A stretch of DNA of 64,000 bases from Thalassia testudinum (lineage: Eukaryota; Streptophyta; Magnoliopsida; Alismatales; Hydrocharitaceae): contig JAZHRO010000039.1 of NCBI GenBank assembly GCA_037157565.1, forward strand, positions 49,042,001-49,106,000. Reading direction: 5' to 3'. A program made the translations under genes and the position numbers. Below are positions 21,103-32,061 of this stretch, piece by piece (position 1 is the first letter of the stretch; the number at the start of each line of letters is the position of its first letter). The notes beneath the pieces were generated by a model that was not told where the DNA came from, did not search any database, and saw only the letters and a list, made by a program, of their open reading frames with translations.

Positions 21103-22499
21103 ATGAAGCCGGTAGTGGGAACTGTTGTGTCAAACATGATGCAGAAATAGGTGGTGGTGGCAGTTGACCGTCTGGTTCTCAACCAGCTCTATAATCGCTA
21201 TGTCAAGAGGACAACCAAGTACATGGCCCACGATGAGAACAATGGCTGTAATATTGGCTATAAAGTAGGTGATTCTGCCTCCTCCTAGTGGTTCAGTAAT
21301 TTTACAAGAGATGTGTGTTGTTTGTCTGTTACATTCCATCTTGGACACTGATCTTTATGCTGATGATCCAATTTTCACCAAGGAAATGTCTGCTATGTTT
21401 CTGTTAGTTCAATTTCTCACAAGAATTCTTTGCTCTTTTCTTTTTCCTTTCCTTTTGTTCAAAGTGTGCTCCTGGAGTCAGCGAGACTGACTGCATGGTG
21501 ACGGTTTCCCTATTTATGCTTGAAGAAGGCAATTTTTAGGTATGCCTTTCAGTGAAGTGCTGGGGCAAGTCTTTTTATTCTATTCATTTGATTTGGTTGG
21601 TTGAAGTAGCCATCTCCAATATTACTTTGTATCTAACCTTTTATGGCGAGATAATAATTCTCATTGTTTTACTGCTGCCGATCAGCAGCGATGATTTATA
21701 ATCTCTTAGGTTCTTTTTTCTACCTGGTTTCTACACCATATTCTTCAAATATCATTTAATTATCTTTAGAGTTTCTGCAAAGTGGTTATATGTTACATCA
21801 ATGGCAGTAGTATTGCAATATTGTTCATATTTTCCACAGTTTTTCATGCAGTGAACTAATTCCCAAAGCTTTTAGTACCATGGACGGGGAACCAGGCTAT
21901 TGTCATAACACTGCAGAGAAAGTTTTATGGTTTAATGGATTTCTTCTTCTCCCTATTGTCTCTTGACAAATATTGAATACTGTTTAGGAATATGGTTTGG
22001 AAAATGTGACTATTTTGGTTCTCTTTTGCCTCTGTATTTGTTTCTTTAAATTGTGTCTGTCTACATAAGAAAGAATGCTGACAAGAGAAGGGAAGGGATA
22101 ACTAGATATGGTTTTGAAAATGTGACTGTTTTGGTTATCTATTGCCTCTGTATTTGCTCCTTTAAATCGTCTGTCTATATAAGAAAGAATGCAGACAAGA
22201 GAAGGGAAGGGATAACTAGATAAAGGATTCTCCAGTTTTGGCAAATATTTTAGTCTATTAGTCAGTTATTCTTTGCCCATAATTATTATTATTATTTGTA
22301 CTTAGTTTTGGAATTCCTGCAGTAGTCTGGTGCTTATTCAGTTTTATCAATTCAGGTCAGACTTGATCCATCTAGGCTACTGAGCAAGCGTAAACGATGG
22401 ATTGTCACTGAGATTCTCAGAAGGGAACAGGTCTACACACCACCTTCCTCAGGGGAAACAACTTCCTCTCCTGTTGGTGAGTCTGCTGGAAAGTCCTAA
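21103..22499 (+). pseudogene. uS17-type mitochondrial ribosomal protein gene with premature stop
   Basis: Exon 1 is 21103-21264, the intron 21265-22355 (GT...AG), exon 2 22356-22499; 101 codons. uS17 binds 16S-type rRNA early in small-subunit assembly; this short OB-fold form matches the nuclear-encoded mitochondrial protein of plants. Seen: MKPVVGTVVSN start, VVVAVDRL, LYNRYVKRTTKYMAHDE, then across a phase-0 splice NIGYK-VRLDPSRLLSKRKRW and IVTEIL. Codon 16 is TAG (21148-21150), where homologues have Ser in KSVVVAVD. Two other strongly conserved sites are changed: GD to GY before the splice and RPLSK to RLLSK. Together these suggest a decaying duplicate; because the intron is kept, it is not a processed copy. 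A single-base assembly error at codon 16 is the alternative. A MITE abuts the stop codon. Confidence 0.82.
21991..22222 (+). repeat. Tandem duplication, period about 116 bp, in the uS17m intron
   Basis: TATGGTTTGGAAAATGTGAC... repeats as TATGGTTTTGAAAATGTGAC... starting at 22107. Both units end GAAGGGATAACTAGATA, and a few substitutions separate them. Confidence 0.9.
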
Positions 22500-22797
22500 G
22501 GCCTAGTTTGGTAAGGGGGATAACCCATCAAAATAGGGGTTAACCTTGTTTGGTGGGAAGGATATTTTGACCTGGATTAAGAGGACTTAACCTGGGATAA
22601 GTTATTCTATGGTTGATGTGGGATAAGTTTTTTTTATGGGTTATCTCATGTGTTTTCACAGGTTAACTCAGAAACTTTCCAAACAGTTACAGGTTAACCC
22701 ACCAGGATAACCTTTATGACTTCTAAACAAAAATGGAGGATAACCCAGTTGCAAAAAAGTTATCTCATGAAATCTATCTCTCCATCCAAACTAGCCC
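22500..22797. mobile_element. Tourist-like MITE (PIF/Harbinger type)
   Basis: 298 bp with terminal inverted repeats GGCCTAGTTTGG and CCAAACTAGCCC, flanked by the 3-bp duplication TAA (22497-22499 and 22798-22800). TAA/TTA duplication is characteristic of PIF/Harbinger-mobilised MITEs. Internal sequence is rich in GGTTAACC/GGATAACC-type subterminal repeats and has no coding capacity. The left TAA is also the stop codon of the uS17m-like gene. Confidence 0.85.
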
Positions 22798-22800
22798 TAA

Positions 22801-23753
22801 AGAATTACCTCACCATTTTCTGAATCAAACTGTAAATTGCTTTACTGGCCACCCTTCTGAGCTGTTGTCATTATTCTTGCTCAACTCATTGGGATTCAAC
22901 TTGGCATGGTTACAAAAAATCTCCAGATTTCTCCTTCTCTCACATGCCTTAGGGTCTCAAGCATTTTGAACGCTTGATTCTTGTGCTTGTGATGTTTTAA
23001 TAATTGGATCTCATGTGTATTCTAAATCTCAGTTCATATTTAGATCTGGTAGCATTTTGCTGTTTTTCAGAGAATGGAAAATGATTCCATTCATCAGAAA
23101 TTTGGTTTCCCCTTTCCTTTTCTTTTTACAAACAAAAATCTGTTAAATTTCAATTTTTGACTCCGAGGAACAAAAAGAATTCTGCTGACATCAAGCAGGC
23201 TGTAGTTGATTCAAACGTATTGAATGCCGTGGACTTTTGCGATTTACTGCTTTTTATCAAGTGAACGACGTTTAATGTGCTGCAGTTGGGTTTTCAGGAG
23301 ATTGGAGCAGCAGATATTGGATTTTTTTTTCTTTTGAGCTGCATGAAGCTTGCCATGGGATCAGGCTTGATGGAGTGTCATTCCTGATAAGTGAAGAATG
23401 GACCTGGTGGTTGTTAGATGGTGGGGATCATATCTTGTCTCTATATCTAGGGGCCGTTGGAATCTCCCTCGAATGCAAAGTTGTAGGTAAGTTGTATTCC
23501 TTGCCTGCCAATCTTCAGAAAGGTTGATAAAGATATTACGCAGCATCCCAAGCCCTGATCTAGAAAAGGATTTTGATTCGTTCTGCATTTTTTGTTACCT
23601 AGCCAATTGATCTTTGCCCTATGGTTGGCTTGGCCTCAGCACAATCCACAAGATGGAAAAGGCACCTAGAATGCAGGAATAGTCGAATCTAGTTCAAAAT
23701 TGATCATATCTGAGAACAATAGCTTGAAATCATGTGGGGATCACTAAACTAGT
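22801..23753. other. Region between MITE and copia element
   Basis: The first part would be the original 3' UTR of the uS17m-like gene. No other gene or repeat recognised. Confidence 0.45.
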
Positions 23754-23911
23754 TGTTGATACTCTTATTTATATTTCTTATTTATATTTACTGGGACTGT
23801 TTAGATATCTTTATATTTTGTCTAGTTCTTTTATATATGTTTCCCAACATCTCTCTCTATATATAGAAGTGTAGGGTTTTCTCAATAATATAGATTGGTC
23901 ATTTCTTCCCA
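23754..23911 (+). repeat. 5' LTR of C1
   Basis: 158 bp, TGTTGATACTCTTATTTATA to TTCCCA. TATATATAG lies about 50 bp before the end. Confidence 0.8.
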
Positions 23912-23913
23912 CT

Positions 23914-23925
23914 TGATATCAGAGC
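23914..23925 (+). promoter_or_regulatory. Primer-binding site of C1
   Basis: TGATATCAGAGC, one change from the copia initiator-Met site TGGTATCAGAGC, 2 bp after the LTR. Confidence 0.8.
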
Positions 23926-24465
23926 AGCGGTCCTAGACTGGTGCCCTAAGTACTCCACCCAAGTAGGCCTCCAACACCTCCACCTCAACCCCTCTCCTCG
24001 CTGGTAGCAACCTCATCTCGCCGCCTCCTCCCCAGTCGGTGCTGCCTGACCCTGCCATCATTAGTAGGGCTGCTGGTAGGGAGGAGGAGGCCCTTGGAGT
24101 CGTCGACAGGGCCATACCTGTGGCCTAAACCATCGGATCCGCCGCCAGCAGGCCTAACTGCTCTCTGCATCGTCGCCTACTGGTGGTCGAGCTAAGGTCA
24201 CCCTAGCATCGTCGATGTGGGTGCTAGCGGCAGTGGTGATGCACGGCGAAGATGAAGCATCACTGCTGATGGTGGATGCATCCTGTCGCCGTCCAAGAGA
24301 GGCGCAACTGCTGGAGGCCATCGCGCAGCAGTAGCTGGTGGTCGAGCTGAGGTCGCCCTAGCATCTTGCACCGTTAGCTGGGGTGCTGCACCATCGCCTA
24401 AGGTGCTGCTTCACCACTTGGGCTACTACCCCAACTCTTGTTGGTCGGCCACTGATCATCCTCTG
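23926..24465. other. GC-rich segment at the gag position of C1
   Basis: No Gag motif is recognisable. A segment of about 35 bases (TGGTGGTCGAGCTAAGGTCA...) occurs at about 24180 and again at about 24337 with small changes. The origin of the segment is unclear; it may be captured DNA like the MFS fragment next to it. Confidence 0.4.
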
Positions 24466-24609
24466 AATAGGTTTGTAACCATAGATTTTTTCAGCCAATA
24501 AACCGACCACAGGAGGTGCAAAAGAAGCAAGTATAGACCTGAAAGATCGGTCCAAGGTGAATATGCTTGTCCTTGATCTCTCAGGAACTATTTCAGCAAA
24601 TATTGGACG
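24466..24609 (-). pseudogene. Fragment of a plant MFS transporter gene, antisense inside C1
   Basis: The minus strand encodes about 48 residues starting PIFAEIVPERSRTS and continuing through LDRSFRSILASFAPPVVGLL to YGYKPI. This is the conserved near-C-terminal segment of a plant major facilitator superfamily family, in which I recall a segment of the form NNPIFAEIVPE-R-RTS-Y-LDRSFE-I--SFAPP-VG-LA---YGYKP. The fragment begins next to TTTGCAAAG, which could be a remnant splice acceptor, and homology stops after GYKPI. Only one exon or less is present. It is opposite to the coding direction of C1, so C1 transcripts would carry it as antisense RNA. There is no stop within it, suggesting recent capture or a slow clock. 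Confidence 0.75.
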
Positions 24610-24869
24610 GTCTTTGCAAAGGGAACCCAGGTAGATCAGGCTCAAGGGAGAGCGCGGATGGATTCTCGAATATAAGCTAGATGATAAATGCATCTAGAGT
24701 GATGCTTTGGTGATTTTACATCTATGATGGCGAGTTCTAGCTCTTGGTGATCCACCTCATTGCTACTATGGCAGGGGTGGTTGAGTATGCAGGCTTGATG
24801 CTGCATAAGCATGACAGTAGTCACCATGGTACATGATGGTTAGTCAATTCCGGTGCTTCATAGCATCTA

Positions 24870-26020
24870 TGTGGAAATCAAAGTTATTTCCAGTCACTTA
24901 GTTTTGTTGCATCAAGGAGAACGGTACAGGTTGCTGATGGCAGACATGCACCCATTGTTGGCCAGGGGGAAGTATCTGTGAACCCCACATTGCGACTATC
25001 GAGAGCACTTCACATATCGGAGTTTCCCATGAGCTTGTTGTCCATGAGAAGGATCATGAAGGATCTTCATTGTAGGGTGATTTTTTATGAGGTTGGATGC
25101 ATTGTCTAGGATAAGCTTACTGGGAAGACCATCGCTAGAGGTACAAAGGAGAATGGTCTTTATCATCTTGGTCAGGAGCCATTTGCAGGTGTCAATAGAC
25201 ATGATGGTGGGAGTGTCTTACAATGGCACGCTTGTCTAGGACATTTGCCTCTGAATCGCTTTAGGAGGGTGATTCTGCATATTTCACTTGTTACTATTAG
25301 GCGTGATGCTTGCCATTTGGGTAAGCATCATCGGTCTTCATTCCCTACTAGTACTTCTTTTGGAGCAACTGCTCCCTTTGAGTTACTCCATATGGATATT
25401 TGGGGATTGAGTAGAGTTTCAGATAGGATAGGACACCATTACTATATCGTTGTTGTTAACGATTCCACTAGAGTGTCCTGGGTGTTTCTTATGAAAAACA
25501 GGCAGAGGTTTGAGGTATTATAGATCTTCTCTTGGAGATTAGGACTCAGTATTTTGCTACAGTGAAGATTGTACGGACAGATAATGCCCTCGAGTTTTGC
25601 ACTACTAGACTTGCAGAGTTTTACAGAACTCATGGGATTATCCATCAGACTTCTTGTCCCCATACTTCGCAGTAGAATAGAGTTGCCGAGCGGAAGCACA
25701 AACACTTGTTAGACGTTGCCCGCGCTCTTCTTATTCACCACAATGTTCCACAGACATACTGGGGGGATGCTATTTTGACGGTGACCTACCTCATTAATAG
25801 GATGCCGAGTTTAGTTCTTCACGAGTAGATACCGATTCTCCTGTTACACCCAGATGGTGAGCTTTTCCACGTGTCTCCTAGGAGTTTTGGATGTGTTGCT
25901 TTTGTTCATGTGCCATCACCATGACGTGATAAGCTTGCTTCTCACACTATTAAGTGTGTCTTCTTAGGGTACTCCAGGAATCAAAAGAGGTACCGATGCT
26001 ATGATCCCATCCACCACAGG
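24870..26020 (+). pseudogene. pol: C1 pol: protease remnant, pre-integrase and integrase
   Basis: In order: the end of the protease (VADGRHAPIVGQGEVSVNPT), a segment ending LLSMRRIMKDLHC, the GAG-pre-integrase HHCC zone (CLGHLPLNRFR... CHLGKHHRSSFP), then the integrase core with LLHMDIWGLSRV (first Asp), VRTDNALEF (second Asp) and [19 protein letters not shown] (Glu). FLGYSRNQKRYRCYDP marks its end. Interrupted by several stops (for example in HTSQ*NRVAE) and at least one frameshift near 25530. Confidence 0.82.
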
Positions 26021-26561
26021 CATTATAAGCACTGATGGGACTTTTCATGAGACAACACCATATTTTTTTGTTGCTGGACAGACGAGTGCTCATGATGATG
26101 TAGCTCCCATACCTATTCCTCCGATTTCACTTGAGGATATTCCGGTCTTCATACCTCAACCGACCTCTTCAGGCTCCACTACCCCCATGGATGACTAGAG
26201 ATTGCATGATCCTCTATGCACATATAGTAGACCTCATGTGACACTACAGAGGCCACCGGCCACATCAGTGACTAATGTTTCATAGGCAATTGAGATTGAC
26301 TTTGATGGCAGTGATAGTCTAGTTAGACTGGATCCTCCTGACAATGCAGATCACCATAGTAGTGAGGCTCCTTCTACAGCAACTCAATCAGAGATACCAT
26401 ATGATTCTGACCTTCATATTGCTATTAGGAAGGCACCTCGTACATGTGAGTCCAGATATCGTGTTACAAGCAGTTTGGCTATCGATAGTCTTGCTCCTCA
26501 GCTTAGCAGCTCTGTCAGGTGCTTACAACATCACACATTTCGTCTACCTACTAGCAGGCCA

Positions 26562-27805
26562 TGCTTGATCCTAAGTGGCGTCAAGCCATGGAGGATGAGA
26601 TGGCCACACTTCAGAGCAGATAGACTTGGGATCTCACATCGCTTCCTACAGGTGTGCGACTTGTTGACTCCAGATGGGTCTTTGCCTTTAAATACAATTC
26701 TGATGGGTCTATTTCAAGGTATAAGGCCAGGTTGGTGGCAAAGAGGTTCACCCAGACTTATGAGGTGGACTTCTTTGATACTTTCTCTCTTGTTGCATGC
26801 CTTGCCACCGTTCGGGTACTCATCTCTGTTGCTGCCCACAGAGATTGGAGGTTACATCCGCTTGATATGAAGAATGCTTTTCTCTACGGTGATCTTCAAG
26901 AGGAGGTTTACATGCAGCAGCCCTCAGGTTTTAAGGTTCAAGGGGAGTTTGTGTGCAGACTCAGGAAGGCCATTTATGGCCTAAAGCAGAGTCCAAGAGC
27001 TTAGTTTCAGAAGCTGTCAGATGTGTTGTAGAGGATGGGGATGCAGAGGTCCTCTTTAGATCATTCTTTGTTTGTAAGGAAAATGGAGAATGGTTTTATG
27101 TAGATGATCCGATTGTCACCGGCAGTGATGAGGTTGGGATAAGACAGGTCAAGGAGTCTCTTGTACAGAAGTTTGTTATGAAGGATCTGGGCCAACTTAG
27201 ATACTTTCTGGGGATTGAGGTTGCTAGGAGTAAAGATGGGATTGTTCTTTCTCAACGCAAGTATGCGTTGGATGTCCTTCAGGAGACAGGCATGCTGGGG
27301 TCCAAGCCAGCCAATATTCCTATGGATCCCAAGGCACATCTACATGATGAGGGGGTAGAGGTAGCTGATAGTAGAGCATATAGATAGCTTGTAGGTAAGC
27401 TGTTGTATTTGACCATTATCAGACCGGATATTGCCTTGGTAGTAGGCAAACTCAGCAGGTTTTGGAGAAGCCAACGAAGCTGCACTGGTAGGCAGCTATG
27501 CAGGTGCTTAGATACTTGAAGAAAGCACCAGGTCGCGGTATTCTCTTCCAGAGAGGCTCTCCTATGACAGTGGTAGGATATTCTAATGCAGATTATGCAA
27601 GATGTGTGCTTGACAGGAAATCTACCACTGGTTTCTGTACCTTTGTGGCTGGTAATCTGGTTACTTAGAGGAGCAAGAAACATTGGGTAATTTCTCGCTC
27701 CAGTGTAGAGTCAGAATATAGGGTGATGGCCCAAACTGCTGCAGAGATGGTTTGGATACAGTCTCTATTGCATGATTTACACATCCAGATTACGGAACCT
27801 ATGAA
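26562..27805 (+). pseudogene. pol: C1 pol: reverse transcriptase and start of RNase H
   Basis: Copia reverse transcriptase is clear: [56 protein letters not shown], then a frame change and VKESLVQKFVMKDLGQLRYF, ending with RPDIA and the RNase H segment SSVESEYRVMAQTAAEMVW. The catalytic YVDD box survives partly (FYVDDP). Stops follow SPRA and AYR. The domain stops at 27805, where a solo LTR is inserted. Confidence 0.82.
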
Positions 27806-27810
27806 GATGC

Positions 27811-30557
27811 TGAAATGACCCTTCCCAAGGGTCGTTTGGAAATTTTCCAAAACGGTAGGGGTATTAATGCAATTTTAAACCCCCTGGGTTTTAATTTGTG
27901 GGCTCTGTAGGCAAAGGAGGCTTCTGCGGGGTCAACCTTGCAAATTTCCCCTCACCTCCACTCAACCCACGTGCACACACACACCTTAAAACCCAAAACC
28001 CGAAGCCCCTCTCTATAAAACCCCCCACCCCTCCACCCTCTCCATCCCACGGCAACCACCTCCACTCCCGCAACCCCTTGGAGCCAACACCATCTCCCCA
28101 TTCCTCCACTCCACCCATCCTGCAGTTGGCCATCCCTTTTTCCCCCATCCCCTTGCCATCGTGCATGGGGGAGAAGGAGAGGAGAGGGACGTGAGGAGCA
28201 CAGAGGAGAGGGAGAGCGAGCGAAGGAGAGGAGGGGGGAAGGAAGGGAGCGGAGCAGAGCAGAGGAAGAGAGGGCATGGGAGAAGGGGCGGCGCGTGCTG
28301 CAGGAGGAGCTGGCGCGACTCAGGCAGCTGGAGGAGCGCGAGAGGGAGGAGAGATCGAGCAGGAGGAAGAGCTGCGCGAGGAGGGCGATGCTATTGCGGT
28401 TGCAGCAATTAGAGCTTGCGAGGAGCTTCGTAAAGAGTCCTGTGGAGTCAATTTTCTACATCATCAGAAGTCTGCAACCCTTGTCAGACGTTTGGTGGGG
28501 GTCGTCGGACGTCCAGAGAGAGCTCTAGCTCTCTCTGGACATCTGATAGCACGTAGAGTGCCAAGATACGTCTTCTGCACGAATCCTGCATGCCCATGCA
28601 TGCATGTACGGAGGGTGAGTTGTCGTTATTGAGGCTGTGCGTGCATGCACAGGTACGAGGGAGTTGGAAAGGCACATGGCACGACATTCGAGGTGCTTTA
28701 GGACGTCTGGAGGCCGTGTTAGATGTCTGACTGCTCTTCCAGATGACCGAGAGCAGTGTCAGATGTCTGGAGACCCCTCAAACGGCTATGCGGGGTAGCA
28801 GACGATGGATATAGACGCAGGAGAGCAAGGTGAGCTACTACGTTCGTTTAAGATGTCTAGTACTCGCCCCAGATGTCTGATTTTGGTCAGGGTGCGTGTT
28901 TTTTGGTCAGTTCAGGGCCTAAACAGAGTCAGTTTTTTGCAAATAAAGTATCATTGGTTTTCTTTTGGAGTTCTCCACGTGCTAGTGTAATGTCTATACT
29001 ATTTTGAACTCATTTGACATGATTGTTCAACAACATAGGTTTTCCAATCGTAGTCTACACGAAACCAGTGGAGATGTCGGGATCCACTGTTCGAGCCTCT
29101 ATACCATCCGTATACCCTAGTAGAGTGGTCATCTCTAATCCTGTGATTTAAATGATTAAAGTGCATACTATATTAGAAATATCTAATTGAACCCTAAGAT
29201 ATGAAATGAACCCTAGGGCTGAGCAGGATGAATGTACATTACTTGAACCACCTTGTTATACTTTGAAATGCATGTTAAAGTCCTTACTACTAGCAACTAA
29301 ATATGAAATTGATGAGCCAATTGCTTAATTTATTGAATCACGAGCTGCCTGTTATAGGATTATGAACAGGAATGTGAATGGAAATATATGCCGTATCATG
29401 AAATAAGACGAATGCTAATGCACAAACCCTATGAGGAACTAGAAAATGAATCAAAAATACTGTAATGTGAAAATCTAATGTGTGATGGAACATGTTGTCT
29501 ACGGGCTGGTTGGTTGTATGGACTTGGGTATGGAAAGTGAGCTGGCCCTTGTATACGCGGTACCGAGGAGTTACTGTCACTTTTGTGTAGGGAGAGTGCT
29601 AGCCACCCTTGGGTTGGGACCCAGGGTTGGATTGGCCTCTCTATACCGATTCCTGTTAGGCCCACTAAGCAAACTAGGATAGCCGGGCAAGGGTACACAG
29701 ATTGTTGAAGGGTGTGGCCCCTGTTCTGTTCTGTGCTGTACGTTTAGGCGTACTTGTTAGTAGAAACGACTGACCGCGTGCCAATGTGGGGTAGTTACCC
29801 GTACGCTTATTGCGCGTGCCGTAGTCACCACTACATCACGGCCATGACCCTAGTGTGGTAGACCGGGTGTAAAACTACCACGTGGTGCTCTCCCGACCAG
29901 GAAAGTGCCACGTGTACATCTTACATCGTGGGAACACTACATCAAGATCATTCCCTTAGGGAATAAGTGGATTAAGAAATGTTGTAAACCCTTACTAGAA
30001 ATTAAATCAGAAACACATAGATTTAAACAAAAACAGATAATAATACATAACTGGAAATTGTATGATTAGTTAGTTGCTTGCTCCTTTATATTTAATTGCA
30101 TATAAATGACATGTACACCACTCTACTCAGTGTTAGCTGGCTACAGATATATGTAACCATGTTTAGGTCAGGTAGTTGAGCAGCCAGTGCCACAGGCTAC
30201 AGAGGATGCTGGGTCTAGTTAAGCCCAGCCGTAGTTGTACCTTCGCTGTTTCTGTTTCAGAGGCCCCTTCTTGTAGTAGTGAATAGATTTAGCATGTAAT
30301 ATCTGTTTCTGTTATATCTCTAGCTATGATGGTTATATCTGTAATTGTACTTTCCGCTTGTGGTATGTAGTACCTTTGGGATTTCTATTCTATTTTCCAT
30401 TACTGCTTATTATGTATTTTCTGCTTAGTTACATTGCATGTGTGGTTGTGGAATGTTTTGTGCATTTGGTTATTTCTCATTAGACGACTGGGTCTTGGGA
30501 TTTAGTCGAGGTGGGTCATTCTCGGATTCCGTAAGGAGCTGAGATCAGATTGTAACA
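27811..30557 (+). repeat. Solo LTR A, large Ty3/gypsy (Tekay/Del-like) family
   Basis: 2747 bp from TGAAATGACCC to TTGTAACA, with perfect 5-bp duplication GATGC at 27806-27810 and 30558-30562. TATAAAA at 28014-28020. It lacks any internal domain, so it is a solo LTR left after LTR-LTR recombination. It is homologous to 32062-34383 and, inverted, 59903-62232. Its transcribed part has decayed AGACGTCT motifs (AGATGTCT). The lineage is inferred from the terminal form GGGTCGTGACA seen in the sister copy. Confidence 0.82.
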
Positions 30558-30741
30558 GATGCGATTTGACAATCGGGATGCTACATATATAGCCAACAAC
30601 TCGATGTTCCATGAGCGCACCAAATACGTTGAGGTTGACTACCACTATACCAGAAATCTCATACAGCGTGGTTTGCTACGTACTACTTATGTTGTATCTG
30701 AAGACCAGACTGCTGATGTGGTCACAAAGCTTCTACCTTGA
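30558..30741 (+). pseudogene. pol: C1 pol: C-terminal RNase H after the solo LTR
   Basis: It continues the split domain: MRFDNRDATYIANNSMFHER, YVEVDYHYTRNLIQRGLL, SEDQTADVVTKLLP, ending TGA. This is the standard copia RNase H C-terminus, picking up exactly where 27805 left off, with the duplicated GATGC at the joint. Confidence 0.88.
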
Positions 30742-30797
30742 TCGACATTTGATTACTGATGTTTCAAGCTTGACATAATTGACATCATATTCCAACT

Positions 30798-30965
30798 TGA
30801 GGGGAAGTGTTGATACTCTTATTTATATTTCTTGTTTATATTTACTGGGACTGTTTAGTTATCTTTATATTTTGTCTAATTCTTTGATGTATTTTTTTCA
30901 ACATCTCTCTATATATATAAAGATGTAGGATTTTCTCAATAATATAGATTGATTATTTGTTCCCA
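30798..30965 (+). repeat. Polypurine tract and 3' LTR of C1
   Basis: TTGAGGGGAAG then TGTTGATACTC... to TTCCCA at 30965; the LTR proper is 30808-30965, 158 bp like its mate. Confidence 0.8.
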
Positions 30966-32061
30966 TTCTAATATTTCCTCCACCCTTCGTCTAAGAAATG
31001 TTGTCTACTTACAGTCGATAGTCAATACCGAAATGGGAAGAATATGCATGGGGAAGTACCGGCGTTCCCTAAACCAATGGGCAAGGTAACTAAACATTGG
31101 GATGAGTATGATAATGCAAGCTTTAGTTTTAAATTGTCAGTATTTCTTATACCATGGGTTCAGAAACACCGGACGATTTGAACTTCACCGGCCAGAGCAT
31201 CGTAGAAACGAATTTTATATCGGGATCTATACAAAGATGCAGATGAATTAGTCGGATGCATGTAATGTAAACCATCGATTAAACATCCATTCAAAGTTAG
31301 GTGGCATAAATTATAATGATTGTTCGTTCAAGAAGATGGCACCACAGTAGAGCCTAAATTATTAACTTAAATTTGTTCCCGAATTGTGCTGCTTGGAATA
31401 AATACCCCCTACTGAAATCATGATTTGAATTGCAGTCTCTAAAAATTCATCTGAATAACATAACGTTGGAAATGCATTCCCTTGATATTGTCTAAGAACG
31501 CATCAATATAGAGATCTTTTTAATTGGAAAGTTTGAACTTCCACATTTTGCTAGTAATTAAACGTACACTACAAAGGCTAACGGTTCAACTTGGTGCTAG
31601 TACGTTACATATTCCCAAAGACGAGACTTCGAAATACAAAGCATAAAGGCGGGAATATACTACAAGATCCAGTGGTAATCTCGTGTAAGATTTAAGCAAA
31701 AGAATGGTGTCTTACAACAAAATGCTAGAAAATCAGAAAACTAGAAAGGACACAAGTTAGTTCAGTATCAAGAATGGAGGCTTTCATATCACCCCATACA
31801 AGATGCATCATAGATCAACATGGCCATGACTTTTCAGTATATGGCACGTATGGATGTATGCCTACTAAGAGTACTTCCAAGTTACTGACGTATGGCCAAA
31901 AATAAACAAATTAGTTCATCTTGCATGTCAAATAAATAGCAATCAAATTGACTTGAAATACATATGTAATCTTTAAGTATAACTAAACAATTAGTCTTTA
32001 TCCAAAATAAGTACTATAATAATCTTTACAAGGATGATATATCATCCTAGTTTAATGAATG
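30966..32061. other. Intergenic region
   Basis: AT-rich; I see no gene, LTR, MITE or tandem repeat in it. Confidence 0.5.

Larger units (their letters stand above)
23754..30965 (+). mobile_element. Ty1/copia retrotransposon C1, degenerate, with captured and nested sequence
   Basis: 158-bp LTRs at both ends (23754-23911, 30808-30965), a primer site after the first and a polypurine tract before the second. The order is gag-position sequence (unrecognised, GC-rich), antisense MFS fragment, protease/pre-integrase, integrase, RT, RNase H, the last split by a 2.75-kb solo LTR. Removing that insertion leaves about 4.5 kb, normal for short-LTR copia lineages (Ale/Retrofit size). No matching target duplication is visible (CTAGT left, TTCTA right). 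Coding parts contain many stops. Confidence 0.8.

Noticed and set aside
28161..28632. Gly/Glu/Ala-rich ORFs in solo LTR A
   Set aside because: The region is transcribed LTR leader rich in GGAG/GAGG; the ORFs are not kept in LTR B or C.
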